Assembly: GCF_002078875.1 (NCBI RefSeq)
Contig: NC_034414.1
Coordinates: 15,717,428 to 15,781,427, forward strand
From: Numida meleagris
Lineage: Eukaryota > Chordata > Aves > Galliformes > Numididae
Length of the DNA stretch: 64,000 nt
Direction of reading: 5' to 3'
Position numbers and translations under genes: made by a program. Every line of letters begins with the position of its first letter. Positions within the stretch are counted from its first letter, which is position 1. A model generated the notes under the pieces. It saw only the letters and a list, made by a program, of their open reading frames with translations. It was not told the DNA's origin and made no database searches. Positions 24,130 to 37,600 of the stretch are shown in pieces.

Positions 24130-26461
24130 ATCTTTCATCAACTGGGACCATTTCCAACATTCAATGCTGTGCCTTGAATTAACACCACAGTGTCTCTTCG
24201 TTACCCCCAAAGCTCTAACAGATTGTGCAGTACATGTATTAGCATCCACCTGGAATGAACAGAAGGAAAAGGAGGAAAGGGAAAGATGGCAAAGAGCATA
24301 GCAAGCTCACAGTGGTTTGTGTAATAAAACAAAGCATCTGGGGCCATTTGAATATGTCACCAACTGTTGCCACTCAGATTTAGCATGAGTCTGAATGAAA
24401 TTCTGCCTTGCAGTTGCACATACAACTCATCTTCACTTCCAACAGTTTGCATTTGCACAAGAACAAAATTGAGCTCAAATTGATAAGGAACGGCTATGCC
24501 AGCTGCCCAGAGAAGACGCCCAGTCACTTAGCGTTGAAAGCTATGTTTGAAAAATATAGCCACTCAAACTTAGCTGACACCATCTATCTCATATCATTAT
24601 TGGCTGCTCTGTAACTGGCAGCAGCCTGCTACAAGTGGTTCTCAAAACACACCTGAAAACAGAAGATCAATGAGGATACAGTGGGCAGCTTCTATCTCTG
24701 CACCAGCATTCATCAGTCCAAGTGAGAAAATGCATGCCAGTCATTTTGTATCATAGAGTCACCTTAACAAAGCTCTGTCACAGCATCCATGTCTCTTGCT
24801 CTCAAAACAAACATTGACAGTCTGAATGTCCTTCATATAGCTAGAGGTATCAGCCTCTGACAGTATTTGATTCTGCTGACCTTACCTCTTATGGTTACTT
24901 CGGATTTCACAACACATCTACGCTAGAAATACAAGCGCCCAATAACACATCAGGTAGACACTACCTTGGAGCTTTCTATGGAGGGAAGCAAGGAAGGAAA
25001 GGAGCTGAAGAAATGACTTTGCTTTAGGGCTCCACAACAGTAGGACCGTCTTCCCATTGAAAGCCAGTAAAATTCCTCTATTTGGAAAAGCCAGAAGTGA
25101 AGGCTCAGTTCTCACCTCCCAGTGCAGATAGGTTATAAAATTATGTCCCATTATTTATTTATTTGTGGGAACAGAAGAGAGTTGAAAGCCTCATTTTGAG
25201 AGCAAAAAGTGTTTCCTAGGGTTCAGGGGGAATATCCAAAAATATCAGTTTCCAGTCATGTATCCATCCCAGATATTATGTGATTCTATATAAACAATTT
25301 GCGAATGTTTGGAGGCAGTAGCTTACTAGTCTGAACACAGGAAACTGCTGGTTGTCCAGGAAAAGCAGCATGAACAGATTCAACTCTGACAACTCTTTGC
25401 TATTCTGCTCCAGCATGCCTGCATCTGCACCTTGCCTTTCACTCCTTAAGAGGTTCCTCCAGGATAAGTCAAAATCTGTACTCCATTCAGCTCACAAATC
25501 TTTCAGGAGCTCATCAGCAAAGGCTTAAGCATAGCAGAAGCCACCCAAGCACGTGGATCATGCCTACGTTAGGACCACGATACGTGTAATATCTTTAACA
25601 CATCTCCATGTGGTTAAGGTAAAGAAATTGAGAAGAGATTCTTTAGAATCTTTGTGATAAATGTATTGACCATTAATCCATTTGGAGCCCGAAAATACAG
25701 ACATTTTCTCTTACTGAACAGAGAGAAGATCAAATCCGCTCACAAAGACCTTGTACCAGCCATCGGGAAACAACAACTCTAAGCCATTTTAAAGTTAAAA
25801 CATATCTGAACAATAGAGATTTGAGGGTGAAAATCTGCTACCTGCTAAGCCCGAGTCTCAGCTTCCCCAGGGAGCATTTAACGCTACATGAGGCAATGTT
25901 TCCGTACTCCAAAGCAAAAAAATATCCACATTTACTAAGTACCTCTCAGAGAAACAAGCTGCTGGTTACCTCCTGGGCTCAGTTCTGATTTGGAGGACTA
26001 CAAAGCAGAAGAGAGCAGTCAATATCCCAGAAGACCTGTGAACAAGAGAGCCGATTATAAGTCTGGATAGACCTGGGAGAGCCATGTAAATGTATTACAA
26101 GCACCAAGATTTATATTAATGCCTGGAGCTGACAAGGTCTCTCTTCTTATTTAATTGTCCACTCATGGGTAAGTTAAGTGAGTCCACATGGGACCTTCAG
26201 GTGAAGATGAGTGGCTCTGTCTAGCCTCAGCACTGGCTGCAATACAACACTAATATGAAGAGTGAATCTCCCAAGCACAGATCACTATATTATCAACTAT
26301 TTGCTGACAGCTGAAATAATTCAATTTAGAGTGGAAATACACCTTGCAGCACACAGACAGACTGGTCTCTGCACACTAATACGGCAATGATCTCACTAGG
26401 AAATTTGCTACTGAAACCTCTTCCTCTCTTCTCGTGACAAACACCACCTTGTACTACTTAC

Positions 26462-26628
26462 CTTTGTTTAAAATGCTGCCACAGAGAGTCCTCCTGGCTT
26501 AAAGCCACAATCGCAGTAACTCGTATGCTTCTTTCCACTGGCTCTCTTGATGTTTTAACATCAAGGATTCTTATCACCACACTTTCCTTCTGACTTCCCA
26601 GCTCTTTTACACCAAAATCATCCCACAG
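26462..26628 (-). other. possible exon end with strong donor, product not recognised
   Basis: On the minus strand 55 codons are open between a TGA and ACAAAG followed by GTAAGTAG, a strong splice donor. The peptide includes VVIRILDVKTSREP, RSIRVTAIVAL and SQEDSLWQHFKQ, and is not recognised. The weak point is the acceptor: AG dinucleotides are available near the start, for example GTGTAAAAG, but none has a good pyrimidine tract. It contains a 9-bp-arm palindrome at 26546-26565. It ends in phase 2, which cannot be joined directly to the 21590-21645 candidate. It is more likely a chance frame than an exon. Confidence 0.18.
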
Positions 26629-29600
26629 TCATTTGTAAAATTTCTCAGCTTTTTTCAGTTTTGTCCTCCCCCCTGGGATTGCCTGTATACATTAATACCT
26701 CTCTAAAAAAAGTCTTTCTGTCCTCCTATCATCAGATATGTTATCAGCAAGAAATGCCAAAAAGTAACAATAAAGAGCAATATGTGAGCCAGTTGGATAG
26801 CTCTATGTATTGTGTACTCTATTGCCACGTTCCCTCCATGTATTGCCCCTGACTTGACTGCAACTTATTCAGGGCAAGGACTCCTGGATAACAAGCCTTT
26901 GCGTAACACGTTATTGATGTTTATGAGGGCTTCTAAGCATGCTTGAGACACAAATGCTAAATGATAGCGGTAAGAAAACTATCGACATGAGCTAAAAACC
27001 CAAGCTGAGCCCTTCAGAAAAGTCTGGCCTCAGTGATAAATTTACGTTTTTAAATAACCCATAGTCCCAGAGCATCTGAGTGACTCATCCATACCAATTA
27101 ATTTATTCTTACAACACTTAGCTTAGACAGGGAAATGTAAGCTCCCTCACTTAATGACACTGGGATACTGAAGGATGTGCAAAGAGAGGGACCAAATGTA
27201 AGAGCTGCAGTCTTCAATCTTAACCACAAGATATTTTCTCCCTTTGGCAATTGTAGCCTGACTCCCGATCTCAGGTCATCCAGCTACACAGTTAACACTC
27301 TCTCCTGATAATTAAGTAGTAGTATGAATAAGTCCTTGAAGAACAACCTCCCTCCCTACAGCCATAAAGCACAGTCAAAGAAAGGTGGAATAAACATACA
27401 TGTGTACAGGGCATTATCCTGTGCAATCCAAAAGGAATAAAATATATTTAAAATGTGCCATTACTTAAATCATACATGGATACATATGAGCCAAAACCTC
27501 AAAGTATACATGTATCACAGGGAGACAGGGAGAAAGGAAAGATCAGATTTGAAATTTGCATATTCATCTTTAAACTATATTAACTCTCTTCCTGACACAG
27601 CAAAAAAAAAGAAATGAACCTCTTAATTTATCGTCACAGCACAATATTAAATAGAAAAGTTTTAACTCTGCTTTACGGATGAAAAATTGACATATATTGA
27701 CTCCACTAAACATGAAAGAGTGAAACATCCAGAAAATCAAACAGCCCATCTGGCTGAGTACTTTCTGAAGCTATCTAACAAGAGGAAAGAGCAAATAACC
27801 ACTGAAACAACACATCAGGGAAATGCCTGTTGCAGAACAAACAGGAACACTGTGCAAAGGACAGGCAACCTTGAGCCTCAGCCCTCGACCTAAGACTTTC
27901 AGCTGGGTCTGGTTACCACTTTGTCATATACCTGACCCGAGCCTACCATGTTTAGAGCACTCTGAAATGAGCATATTCCCTTTCTGCGTTACCCATCCAA
28001 AGGGTAAATTCTTCAACATCACCTGCAGTAAGGAACACGATGCAATGTGATCCTGATGACCAGCAACGAGGCCATCAAGCTGTGTCACGGCAAACATGAT
28101 AGAAAAATACCTTCAATTCAAAGTGACAGTAAAATCACCAGTTTTCAGAGCTTTGCAGCCACGGAATTACAGCTTACAGCTTATTTGTACAGTCCAGATG
28201 TTTGCCCAAACATCTTATGTTTCATCATAATTGCTGCATTAAGACAGCTTCACTTGCATTTCCATTAAGATTGTGTGTGCAGTGCTATGAAATGCTACAG
28301 CGCTTGTCAAGAAGAAACTGGCATTTGCAGAGAGCAGGGATGGGAGATATGAGTGATGTTATTTTAATCAGGCATCTTGTTACTGTTCCCAGATAACAGC
28401 GCACACCCCTGATAGTAAGATCAAGCAACTGTATTTAACTCACTGAATGTCACAATGAAGTCATTTATTATAAGCAAGCTCATCACAGAGCAGAGTTAGA
28501 AGATAGCAAGCATGAGTATTTACTCAAAATGCGTAATTTGACATGACCAACAGGCAGCAACTCTCTAGGATATATTTACGACACTGTGCAACTAGCAGGG
28601 TCACGAATTCTGTTTTGTGTTAAGACTATAGCCAGCAAAACTTCCACAGGTCACTTAAGACAAACGTCTTAGTGGGGGGAGCAGGTATGTTCGCCTAGCA
28701 AACCCCCATGTCCACGGATCTGTAATATACACAACTCCTACAGACTCCTGGGAAATGACCAACTTTTTGCAGTCCATATTCATCCCTACTGGTAAAAACA
28801 CAGCCAAACCAATATCATGATGCAACTCCTGAATCCATCAGTACTTCAACCAGTGCCAGCCCAGTTTTCTGCAACAGTTTTGGGTGCAGAACTTGTGGTT
28901 TGAGCTTCATGACAGTGGGAATTACTTTTGTACTTCCCTTGAAGTCAATGAAAATCCTAGGAGAGGAAAAGGAACAGGGCTCCTTTTTGTCAGTAAAATC
29001 CAAGAGGATCCATGGGAAAAATGAACTGCAGGATAAAAGAGAGCATTCTTTCTTTCCAAGAGCCTCAGCTGGCACCAGAGGGCTAAAATGACTAAGTCCA
29101 GAAACAACAGGAACTGTAAGAAACAGTAGACTTGTTCTAGTGTTTAGGCTACACAGGCATTGAAACAGTCAACCTGTGAAAGAGAATGCTCCTGGGAAGC
29201 TCTATACAGAAATAACACCCAAGAAAAAGGAAAAGAGTGTGTACATACTCTTATAAAAACATGTAAATGTATATACATATTGTGCATATACACAAAACAG
29301 ACTAGTATGGCTGAAGATTGCCATTGTATAAGAGGGCTTCTTAGAAGAGGCTTCAAACTCTTAATGCTTCCACGATGCTGAGGAAGTGAATGAAATTGGT
29401 GGGCTTTGTTGGGGGATGGCACATGTCAGATAACTGTAAAAGAGATTTCACTCCTGCCTCCTCCCAAAATAAACAAGTTGCATTTGGACTCCAAAGGAAA
29501 GGAACAAAACCCTACAAAATGAGAGAGAAGAAAGATACCTAACAGAAGTGACAAGCTGGCATTTAAAACAAAGCCTAAACAAACTGAGATAAAACTATTT

Positions 29601-30339
29601 CATCGGATGCCTCAAAAACCAAGGGCTTTGGCTCAGCAGAAAATACAAAACCTTGAATTATTCAAGTAAAATCTTCATCTGGGCCAAGATTACTGGAGTT
29701 TTGTCAACAATATCAACAGGGCCAGCATTATATTCTACATCCTGAAACACACTAACTTTATTAGGACGATCTTGTTAAGCATTACAGTTATGACGAAAAT
29801 CTAGTCTAGACCAAACTCACACAGATTACACTACTAAGACCCTTCATACCTGTGTGGCATCCAGGCTCAGAAGGCAGAGCATACCATTTCTTGCAGTTGA
29901 ACAGCCCATGAGAGCTCCAAAGGAAAATGCCAAATTTAACAGAGTAACAGAATATACAAAGCTGGCAACTGTGAAATGAGAATGTTTGCATTCAAGAAGA
30001 CAAACAATAAAACTAATCAATTGTTTTGATTGATGTTTCAGTCAATCTGTCTCAGAGATAACGTTTGCAACAGTTCCTGAGAAATGAGAACCGTAACCAG
30101 CAATGAGCATCTCAGGGACTGTGCTTTGTCCAGACACACATTATAAAATGCCTCTAGAGAAAAACGTCAGTATCATCACAAGTTGCCCGTGTGAAAACAC
30201 CACACCTACGCAGTCGCTGTCCCCATTCAGACATGGATTACAGCTACACCGATTGACAAGCAATCTCAGGAGAACATGCAAGACAGTGTATCACACTGGC
30301 AGAGAACAGAGTGCCTTCAGCATCCTAATCAAGCACTCC

Positions 30340-30405
30340 TGCAACTGCGCTCAAGGCACTTAGCCTCTCCCTGAATCAGTTCCTCACTTGCTAAGTGGAG
30401 GAAGG
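30340..30405 (+). mobile_element. possible MIR-type SINE scrap, forward orientation
   Basis: GCTCAAGGCACTTAGCCTCT, then CCCTGAATCAGTTCCTCACT follows the MIR core order of GGGCAAGTCACTTAACCTCT, then a CTGTGCCTCAGTTTCCTCAT-like block. It is short and diverged. Confidence 0.5.
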
Positions 30406-33400
30406 AACGGAACACTTAGCTCCAGAGATCTTTTGAAACAGAAAACACTGAAGACTTACATTCTCAAATAGCATAACAGTATTTTGGATCAGGAGTGCAG
30501 TGTCTGCCCCCATCTTAGCATCCTTTGGCTCACACTGTGGAACTGGACTCAGAGCACGTGAACTGAATTATTTTTATTTCAAACTACAGGAGGATGTGCT
30601 CATCTGATAATGGGCAAGGCATCCATCGGACAGGCTAGAGCCAGTCCAAAGTAAACATCCTAGAAATGTATAGAAGTGTGAGTGCTGGGTGCTTCAGTAG
30701 TATCTTGTTCTACAAATTCACATCTACAAGGCTGCACAACACGCGTGTACATTCCTAGATAAGTAACAGAATAGGAAAGAAATTGTGGGAATATCTAACA
30801 TGAGACCTTCAAAGCTGGAATTCACTGTGCATGGGATTCATAAACTCAGTATAGTGAAACCTCATTAATCACTTTCCAGCAACTTTTCCTCACTAACCCT
30901 TAGCAAAAGAAACTAATCACTCCCTTCTCAGTACATGAGCTTTAGTCATAGCAAATACATACTTACACAAACTATTAATTAATCCCTTCTCGACATCTAC
31001 TGTACCTGAAACATCTGGCATTTTTCTCTCTTAATCAACACAGTTCCCACAGGCTTCACGTTTTAAACAGCTACTTTAAATAACTCCAGTCATCAACACC
31101 AAATCACATTTTCTGCCTTTAAACGGCTGCAAATATAATTACTAGAGACAATCCATCAACTGCTAACCCCTGAACATGTCTATTGAGAGCCAAAGGCTTA
31201 GAGAGGACAGGTGTTCTTCTGCTCCTTGCCATTTTCTGCATACCCTACACTGCTTTGCAGGCCTGTTACTACGGAGTGCAAAAGAATGCTTGAAAGTCTT
31301 CATGAGATATCTAGTCATCTGCTTCATACAGCTCTCAGCAGGCAGAGTATACAGAAAGCAAGAATAGTTTTCTCCTCCTCATCAGGAAATAAAATCTCCT
31401 GATACGGGTATCCCATGCTATGAGAACAACTGTTTTATTTCGTCCTCTTTTGAGAGGCTAAGAAAAGAAGAATTAACTTTCTTTTTTATCCCACAAGAAG
31501 CAGTTCTCTATAATCTGAAAAATGCTACCATGGTTCACAAGAGAATCTAGTGCGTGTCTCTTTACACACTTCCAGTCCAGTGTTTCAAGAGAACACTTCA
31601 GCCCAAGACTATATACCATTTTTTCCAAGTTCAAGGTCCTCAAATGAGGAAAGGAGAGTTGACTTGAGAAACAGTTTGGTATGTAAAGAGCTATATAAAG
31701 ACATTGGACTGAGGCTGTAAGGGCAGCCCATTGGGGAGTTCAGACCCAAGATACTCTGTCGTAAGTGCAGCGGCTCACCAAACAATCAGAAAGCAGGCAC
31801 AAACACAAGACAGTTGGGGCTGGGAGCAGAACAGTACAAAAATCTCATCATATGGCAGAATAAAAGGCAGGTATACTCCTAGAGCAGTGAGGCTAGAAGT
31901 ATACGACATTGACTCTGCACCCACAGGTGATGCAGAGCACTCAGATTCCTGCACCTGTATGAGCACTAGCAGGATGCTAAGTAGCAACGATATTCTGTGT
32001 TCACACTAGAAACAGTAGTGCTATCTACCTCCTGTTTTTAGAGACAAAAAAAAACTTTCTAAAGCTCTCTGTGGAAACACTGGTATTGGCCTTTCCATTA
32101 CACACAAAGCGTTTTCTCACCTCTGACTCTGAAGTGAGTCCTGTTTTTAAAACAGCTGTCTTGCATCATTTGTCACTTAAAAGAAAGGCCTGAATAAATG
32201 GAGAGAACATTGACCTGTGGCTAAGAAAAATGTTGCTAAGACACACAGCTTAATTGCATCTGTCAAAAAAGTATTTGTGCTCACACCTGATGAATTACCG
32301 CTACACTTTCTGACTGCCATACTGAGCACTTTAAAGACAACACAAATCTCAAAACTCAGTCACATTGAAATCTCCAAATATAAGTCTATAAGTAATAATA
32401 AAAATAATAATGATCATCAGGCCAGAATACACAGCAGCAGAGATCTCTGTAAATGGTAAATGTATTGTACTTTTCATCACTTATTTCTGCTTCCAATCTC
32501 ATCAAGGTTTGCCTATAGTCTTTCAGAGTCTCCATCAATACGTAGGCTTGTGCAATACAACCCCCAAATCCCTTTCTAATGTCTCCCCTTGGTAACCCAA
32601 CTAAGCTTAAAGGTAGGTGCTTTGAGGATTTTATGTGAAATGCAATTACACTTCCATGAAGGTGAGAGTGCCTAATGCTCCACTTGAAATACTTTACTAT
32701 GCACAGCTATTATTCAATCCAATTCTTTTCAGCCAGATCTTGGTCAAGCTACATTTTATTACTGATCTGACTGCTTTCAAGTATCATGCTTCTGTAATAA
32801 GCCATTTCATATGGTGCGTTAATATGGTTTACAAGCTAAGTAAGACTCTAAGCTGTATTTTTAAAAGTGCCCTTATATTTTTGATTGAAGAAATGCTTTT
32901 CCTTAAAATTCAACTTGTATCAGTTCTGCTCTTTCTGAAAGAAATTTGTGCAAGGAAGAAGCAAATTTATAGTCTTAACTCTGTCTTTCACAACAGCAGA
33001 AGTCTCCCTAACCCTTCCAGAACAAGCCAGTTGACCTCTCCTTGACTGACAAGTTCCTAAAACTCACATTCAGCCTACAGTAGGTTAGACTGCTTTGCCA
33101 TTTGTGGTAACTGCTCTTGTATGTATGGAAAGACCTCCAACATTAATGTTAAAATCCTCAGAGAATTCCACTTTGGTTCACTGCATATGACTGGACAAAG
33201 TCACTTGGCGCATATATAATTCCAGATTCTGTAAAGCAAGGAACATTGATGTTTACCTCCTCGTAAGAAAGCTGAAAGCTTGTTTAGTATTTTAAAGTTT
33301 TTGGATGGCAGATGCTAAGTATTTTCAGTAGAATTTCACACCAGAAAGATTTTAATTACTGCAGTTCCTCATTTCCAGATTCCCTCATGAACCAATAGGC

Positions 33401-34555
33401 AGACTCTCCTTTTTTCACAGTTGAATACCTAAAATGTCAACTAAGGTTCAGACAGTGTTGTATACAACTCCAACCCTGGAGCGTGCTACACTATTTGTTT
33501 TCTTGGAGACACGCATGCAAAGACAGCATACCATTTCTGCTTCTCTTTTTAAGGGAGATGAGACCGATCCTATATGAGATTGAACACCAGGAAGTACCTG
33601 ACCAAATTCTTTCATGCTCACAGCAATGCCTTGAGCTAAGCTACTTGACATGGTGTTATAACTAACATTAACCTTTGCAAAAAAAAAAAAAAGGTGATGC
33701 CATATCAAAGTAATTAATTGCCAAGTGTACTGGAAAAGCAGATAAAGCCTCCCTCACTGCTACTGCAACTACTTTCATTTTGCTACCAAATTATTTCAAC
33801 ATCGTCTCTGTATGGGTGCCATTGGGAAAACTTAACAGCTCCTCAAACTTCTCCTTAAGCTTTAAATCCAACTCACACCTGAAGTTGTTTTACCACACAC
33901 TTTATTCTTTGCATTACAGGGACACAGAGGTTTTTAATTCAAGCTCAAAGACTGGTTGCAGTAGAATGAAATTTTGCGCAACTGTTAAAATGAAGAGTCA
34001 CTGACAGAGCTGAAGGATCCCCTCAAGGTCAAACTACACCTATATCACGCCAAGCATCAGCTCAACTCCTCAAGTACTGGTCTTGGTGGTATCATCCTTC
34101 TCTCAGAAGCACGTGGGCAGGCTTAAATAAGTTGTTTCATGCATTATAACTCATTGATCCCTGCCTCAGACTTTTTGCCACCACAGGAGACATGATGTAA
34201 GCACCTAAGGAGTCACTACTGTCTGGAAACTCTCTGATTTTATTACAAAATGGCTTGAATCGAGGAAGCCACCAAATTGGCTAATAAGGACTGTGAATGT
34301 GCAGAATAAAAAAAATGGTGACTTTATGAGTTAAACAATCATCTCCAGAATGGGCTGCTCCAACCTCAGGAGCTTGTTTTCTTGGTGTTATATAAATCTA
34401 TATTTTTTATCTTTCACCCCTCAGTTCCTCTGAGGCTGGCCCAGGTGACAACAGAGCAGCAAACCTCATCGTTTGCTATTTGCTTACATCAGTGAAAATC
34501 CTCCTTGCCAAGTTAACAGCTACCAAGAGCTTTCACAGATGCTGCTCGTGGAGGA

Positions 34556-34630
34556 TTATTAATACACTTTCTGCACAATACCTTAATGAGCAATGGTGAG
34601 ATTTAATTAGTGTAAAATAATTAAAAGGCG
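34556..34630 (+). promoter_or_regulatory. cluster of TAAT-core (homeodomain-type) motifs
   Basis: Within about 75 bp are ATTATTAATAC, CCTTAATGAG, TTTAATTAGTG, TAAAATAATTAAAAGG and GCGATTAAGAG: at least five TAAT/ATTA cores, two of them in TAATTA-like arrangement. Such density is typical of homeodomain binding clusters in developmental enhancers but also arises by chance in AT-rich DNA. No transcription start is visible nearby; any role would be distal. Confidence 0.2.
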
Positions 34631-37600
34631 ATTAAGAGCAATAAGTTTCTGATCATTTTCTCCCACATTTGAAAAATGATATGGGGGAAGGTAATTCCAA
34701 ATCCTCGTGGTTTACTTCGGTTTTTAGAAGATGAAAGAAGAAAAAAATCAGAGAAACAGTTAAAGGTTTCTACAAAACAAGCAAAATATGGACTGTTACA
34801 ATAAAGATAAAAAAAGACATGTTTCTCATGCAAATAAAATCCCTACCTCACTTGATCTCAGTATATAAATGAAACATAATAAATACTAAGATTCAAACAC
34901 AAGCATTCTACCCATTGGTTTAGAAATAATACCATGTTTCCTTGATACTCATCCTGATGCTCTGGACTCAAAGCACTTCCAAAACTGCACATAATTATTT
35001 CAAAGGAAACATGGCTGGAGGAGGAAATAAACATTCTCTAACATTAAAGGAGAAACATCTTGAGAGCAATTCAATCTGAGCTAATTTTCTTTCCTCTTTT
35101 ACAGGAGGAAGGATTTGAACAATAATTTCTAAGAAAGTTTCATAGCAAGAATTGAGACAGAACAACACTCTTACGATGAACAAGTCATTGAAAAACAAAC
35201 CATTTCAGTTTCATTTCATTTAAAATAGGGATTTTTATGAAAATAAATTTTCATTAAATCATGAAAAACAGTTTGTTTTTTCCTAGATTCTCCTACTACT
35301 TAAGCACTGTGAGATTAGAAACAGTAACTGATTTGTAAGAACAAACTCCCACACAGGGTAGGCTGCTTTAAAACCGCATGCCATCCTTGCTCCAGAGTGC
35401 ACCTTGTAGAACATGTCATGGTATTTACAGGCAAAGTGAGCCTGTGGGAGGAGGGTAGATTAGGTCCTAGTTGCTCTTGTTCACTGAACTACATCATTGA
35501 TTACTACCTTAAATAACAGAAGTTTACTGAAGCCAAAGCACACAGAAACAGGAACACATTTTCCTTATGAGCTTGCCAATCAGGCAAGTCTTGTTCATCT
35601 CCTTCCACAGAAAACAGAGAGCTACTCCTGTCTGAACGCACAGCTTTCCCAAGAGGAATGATCTGCATCAACCTCAGGTATTATCAATTGGGTTAACACC
35701 TGCAACTCTTTGTGGAGTGGGGCAAGCCAAGCAAGTCTGATAAAGAGAAATGGCAAGACAGGTTTGCCAGCCATGAAACTAAAGGACAAGACAGTCTTGT
35801 TAAAATAATGAGAAATTAAAAGCCTAAATTGTGACATTTACATTTTCCCGTGATTCACTCAGGCTGCAAACTATTCTAAGGAAACATAATCTCTCCCTTC
35901 CCATCTTCGCAACAACAAGCATCAGATTGTACAGAACATGATTTGTTCAACAAAATACCACATCCAACACAAATAACAAAGGACGCGTTCTCTCAGTTCA
36001 AAGCTGCAACACGCAGAATTAAGGATAGAAAAATAAGATGCTTATCTAGTTTATGAAATCTATTAAACTCAGTGTGGCTTTGACTATAAGCATCAAAGTA
36101 GTAAAACTAGGCAAAAGGTGTACCTGCAAAACACATGCACAGTGAAGAAGCATCTGTAGTTTTAACTGGAAGAAACCAAAGGAAGGAAATAATCCTGGGA
36201 ACGAGGCACACTGCATCTCTACAGAGCCCCTTCTCATCATTGATGCCACTCTTTCCATCAGTCCTGCTACCTTGTACTCAAGGAAGCCTTTATCAACATC
36301 TAAAATCAAGGTGACTGAGGCACCGCCACAACCTTTTCATGCTTCTGTAGCTTCTCGTTCCCTAGGACGGGATGTGCTCATTGAGACTCTCATCTCTCCA
36401 GGGAGGGCAGTTGTTGCTCAGTGTGCATGCAGCAGCTGACGCATCAGGCCCCACACTAGTTCAGTTCTTGGACAAGATGCTGTTAAAATAATGGCACAAA
36501 AAGCCAAAACCCACAGAACAACACTCTCTGAGGCTGCCATCTCATAGATATAAAACGCTTCCTATCGATGAGTTTCATAAAGACCCAATGGCAACATTTG
36601 TCACAGATGCTCGTTGTTTGGGGCCTAGGAATCATTTTATACAAGCCAAGAAGAGCTTGAACTGGGTTTGAAGTCAGATTTAAAGTAAGGCTCGAGTGAC
36701 AACTAGTGGAGATTTTTATAAGTGCATCTCAGCAGACTTCACCATGTAATCTGCACAAAGATCCTATTCCATTGAAATAAAACAGATGAAACCTAACTGC
36801 ACAGAAAAGCCTTCCAGAAAATATGAGTATGCATGTGATGATGTCTGGAAGGAGTTCATTTGACTCTGAGCTTTCTCATTAGCCTGTTGAAGTTGCTCCA
36901 ATATATAGTCCTACACAAGCCAAGTCACATGCCAACCCCACAACCCACTAAGCACAGGAACAGGAACACACACGTCCAACCAGTCTACCATCCACTCCCA
37001 AACAATGAATTGGTAGAAGGGACAATGGAAAGAATTAAAAACCAGGAGAAGGTAGCGTGACTGCCTCCTGGTGCATTCCTTTCCTTAAAGTGTTCCAGCC
37101 AACTATCAGAGGCTTACAGTTCCTCAGCTGGAGGCTGCGATTGAACTATCATGTTTAATAATCCATGAAACACTCATTCATTAATATTATTTTAATTTTT
37201 TAAGCCTATGCATACTTTTAGCCCCAATAACATGCTGTTGCAATGAGTTCCACGCTTCCATTCTGTATTTCAGAAAAATAGGTTTTAATTTACAAAAAAA
37301 ACCACAACCTAATATTACTTCATCAAACAGCTCTAATACCCAATTTATGAGATGGCGAACAATCACTCCCAATTTTATCTTCTCTTCCCTCTTTATGATT
37401 TCACTAGCCTTCTCTCATGATCTCTCATTTACTTCTTTTCCAGGCTGATGAGCCTAGAAATTCATGAATTCATGCACAGAACAACTTTTTTTCATTTTGT
37501 CTTCAATCACCTCTGAACACTGAGCTAATATTTCCAAATTTTGTAACACCACTACATTTCAGTAGCAATGGGTTCTAGTACAATACTACCACTCTCGCAA

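Larger units (their letters stand above)
24130..34555. other. long non-coding stretch, one MIR-like scrap
   Basis: No gene is supported over 10.4 kb. One open minus-strand segment with a strong donor (26462-26628) and a weak MIR-like scrap near 30340-30405 are listed separately. Simple features are an A14 run at 33679-33692 and an AAT-rich patch at about 32394-32412. Other frames up to 136 codons (32635-33045 plus) are AT-rich, lack domains and look like chance. Confidence 0.6.

Noticed and set aside
24894..24930. 37-nt minus-strand segment between TATTTCTAG and GTAAGG
   Set aside because: Very short, low information, and no compatible neighbours; such pairs are expected by chance.
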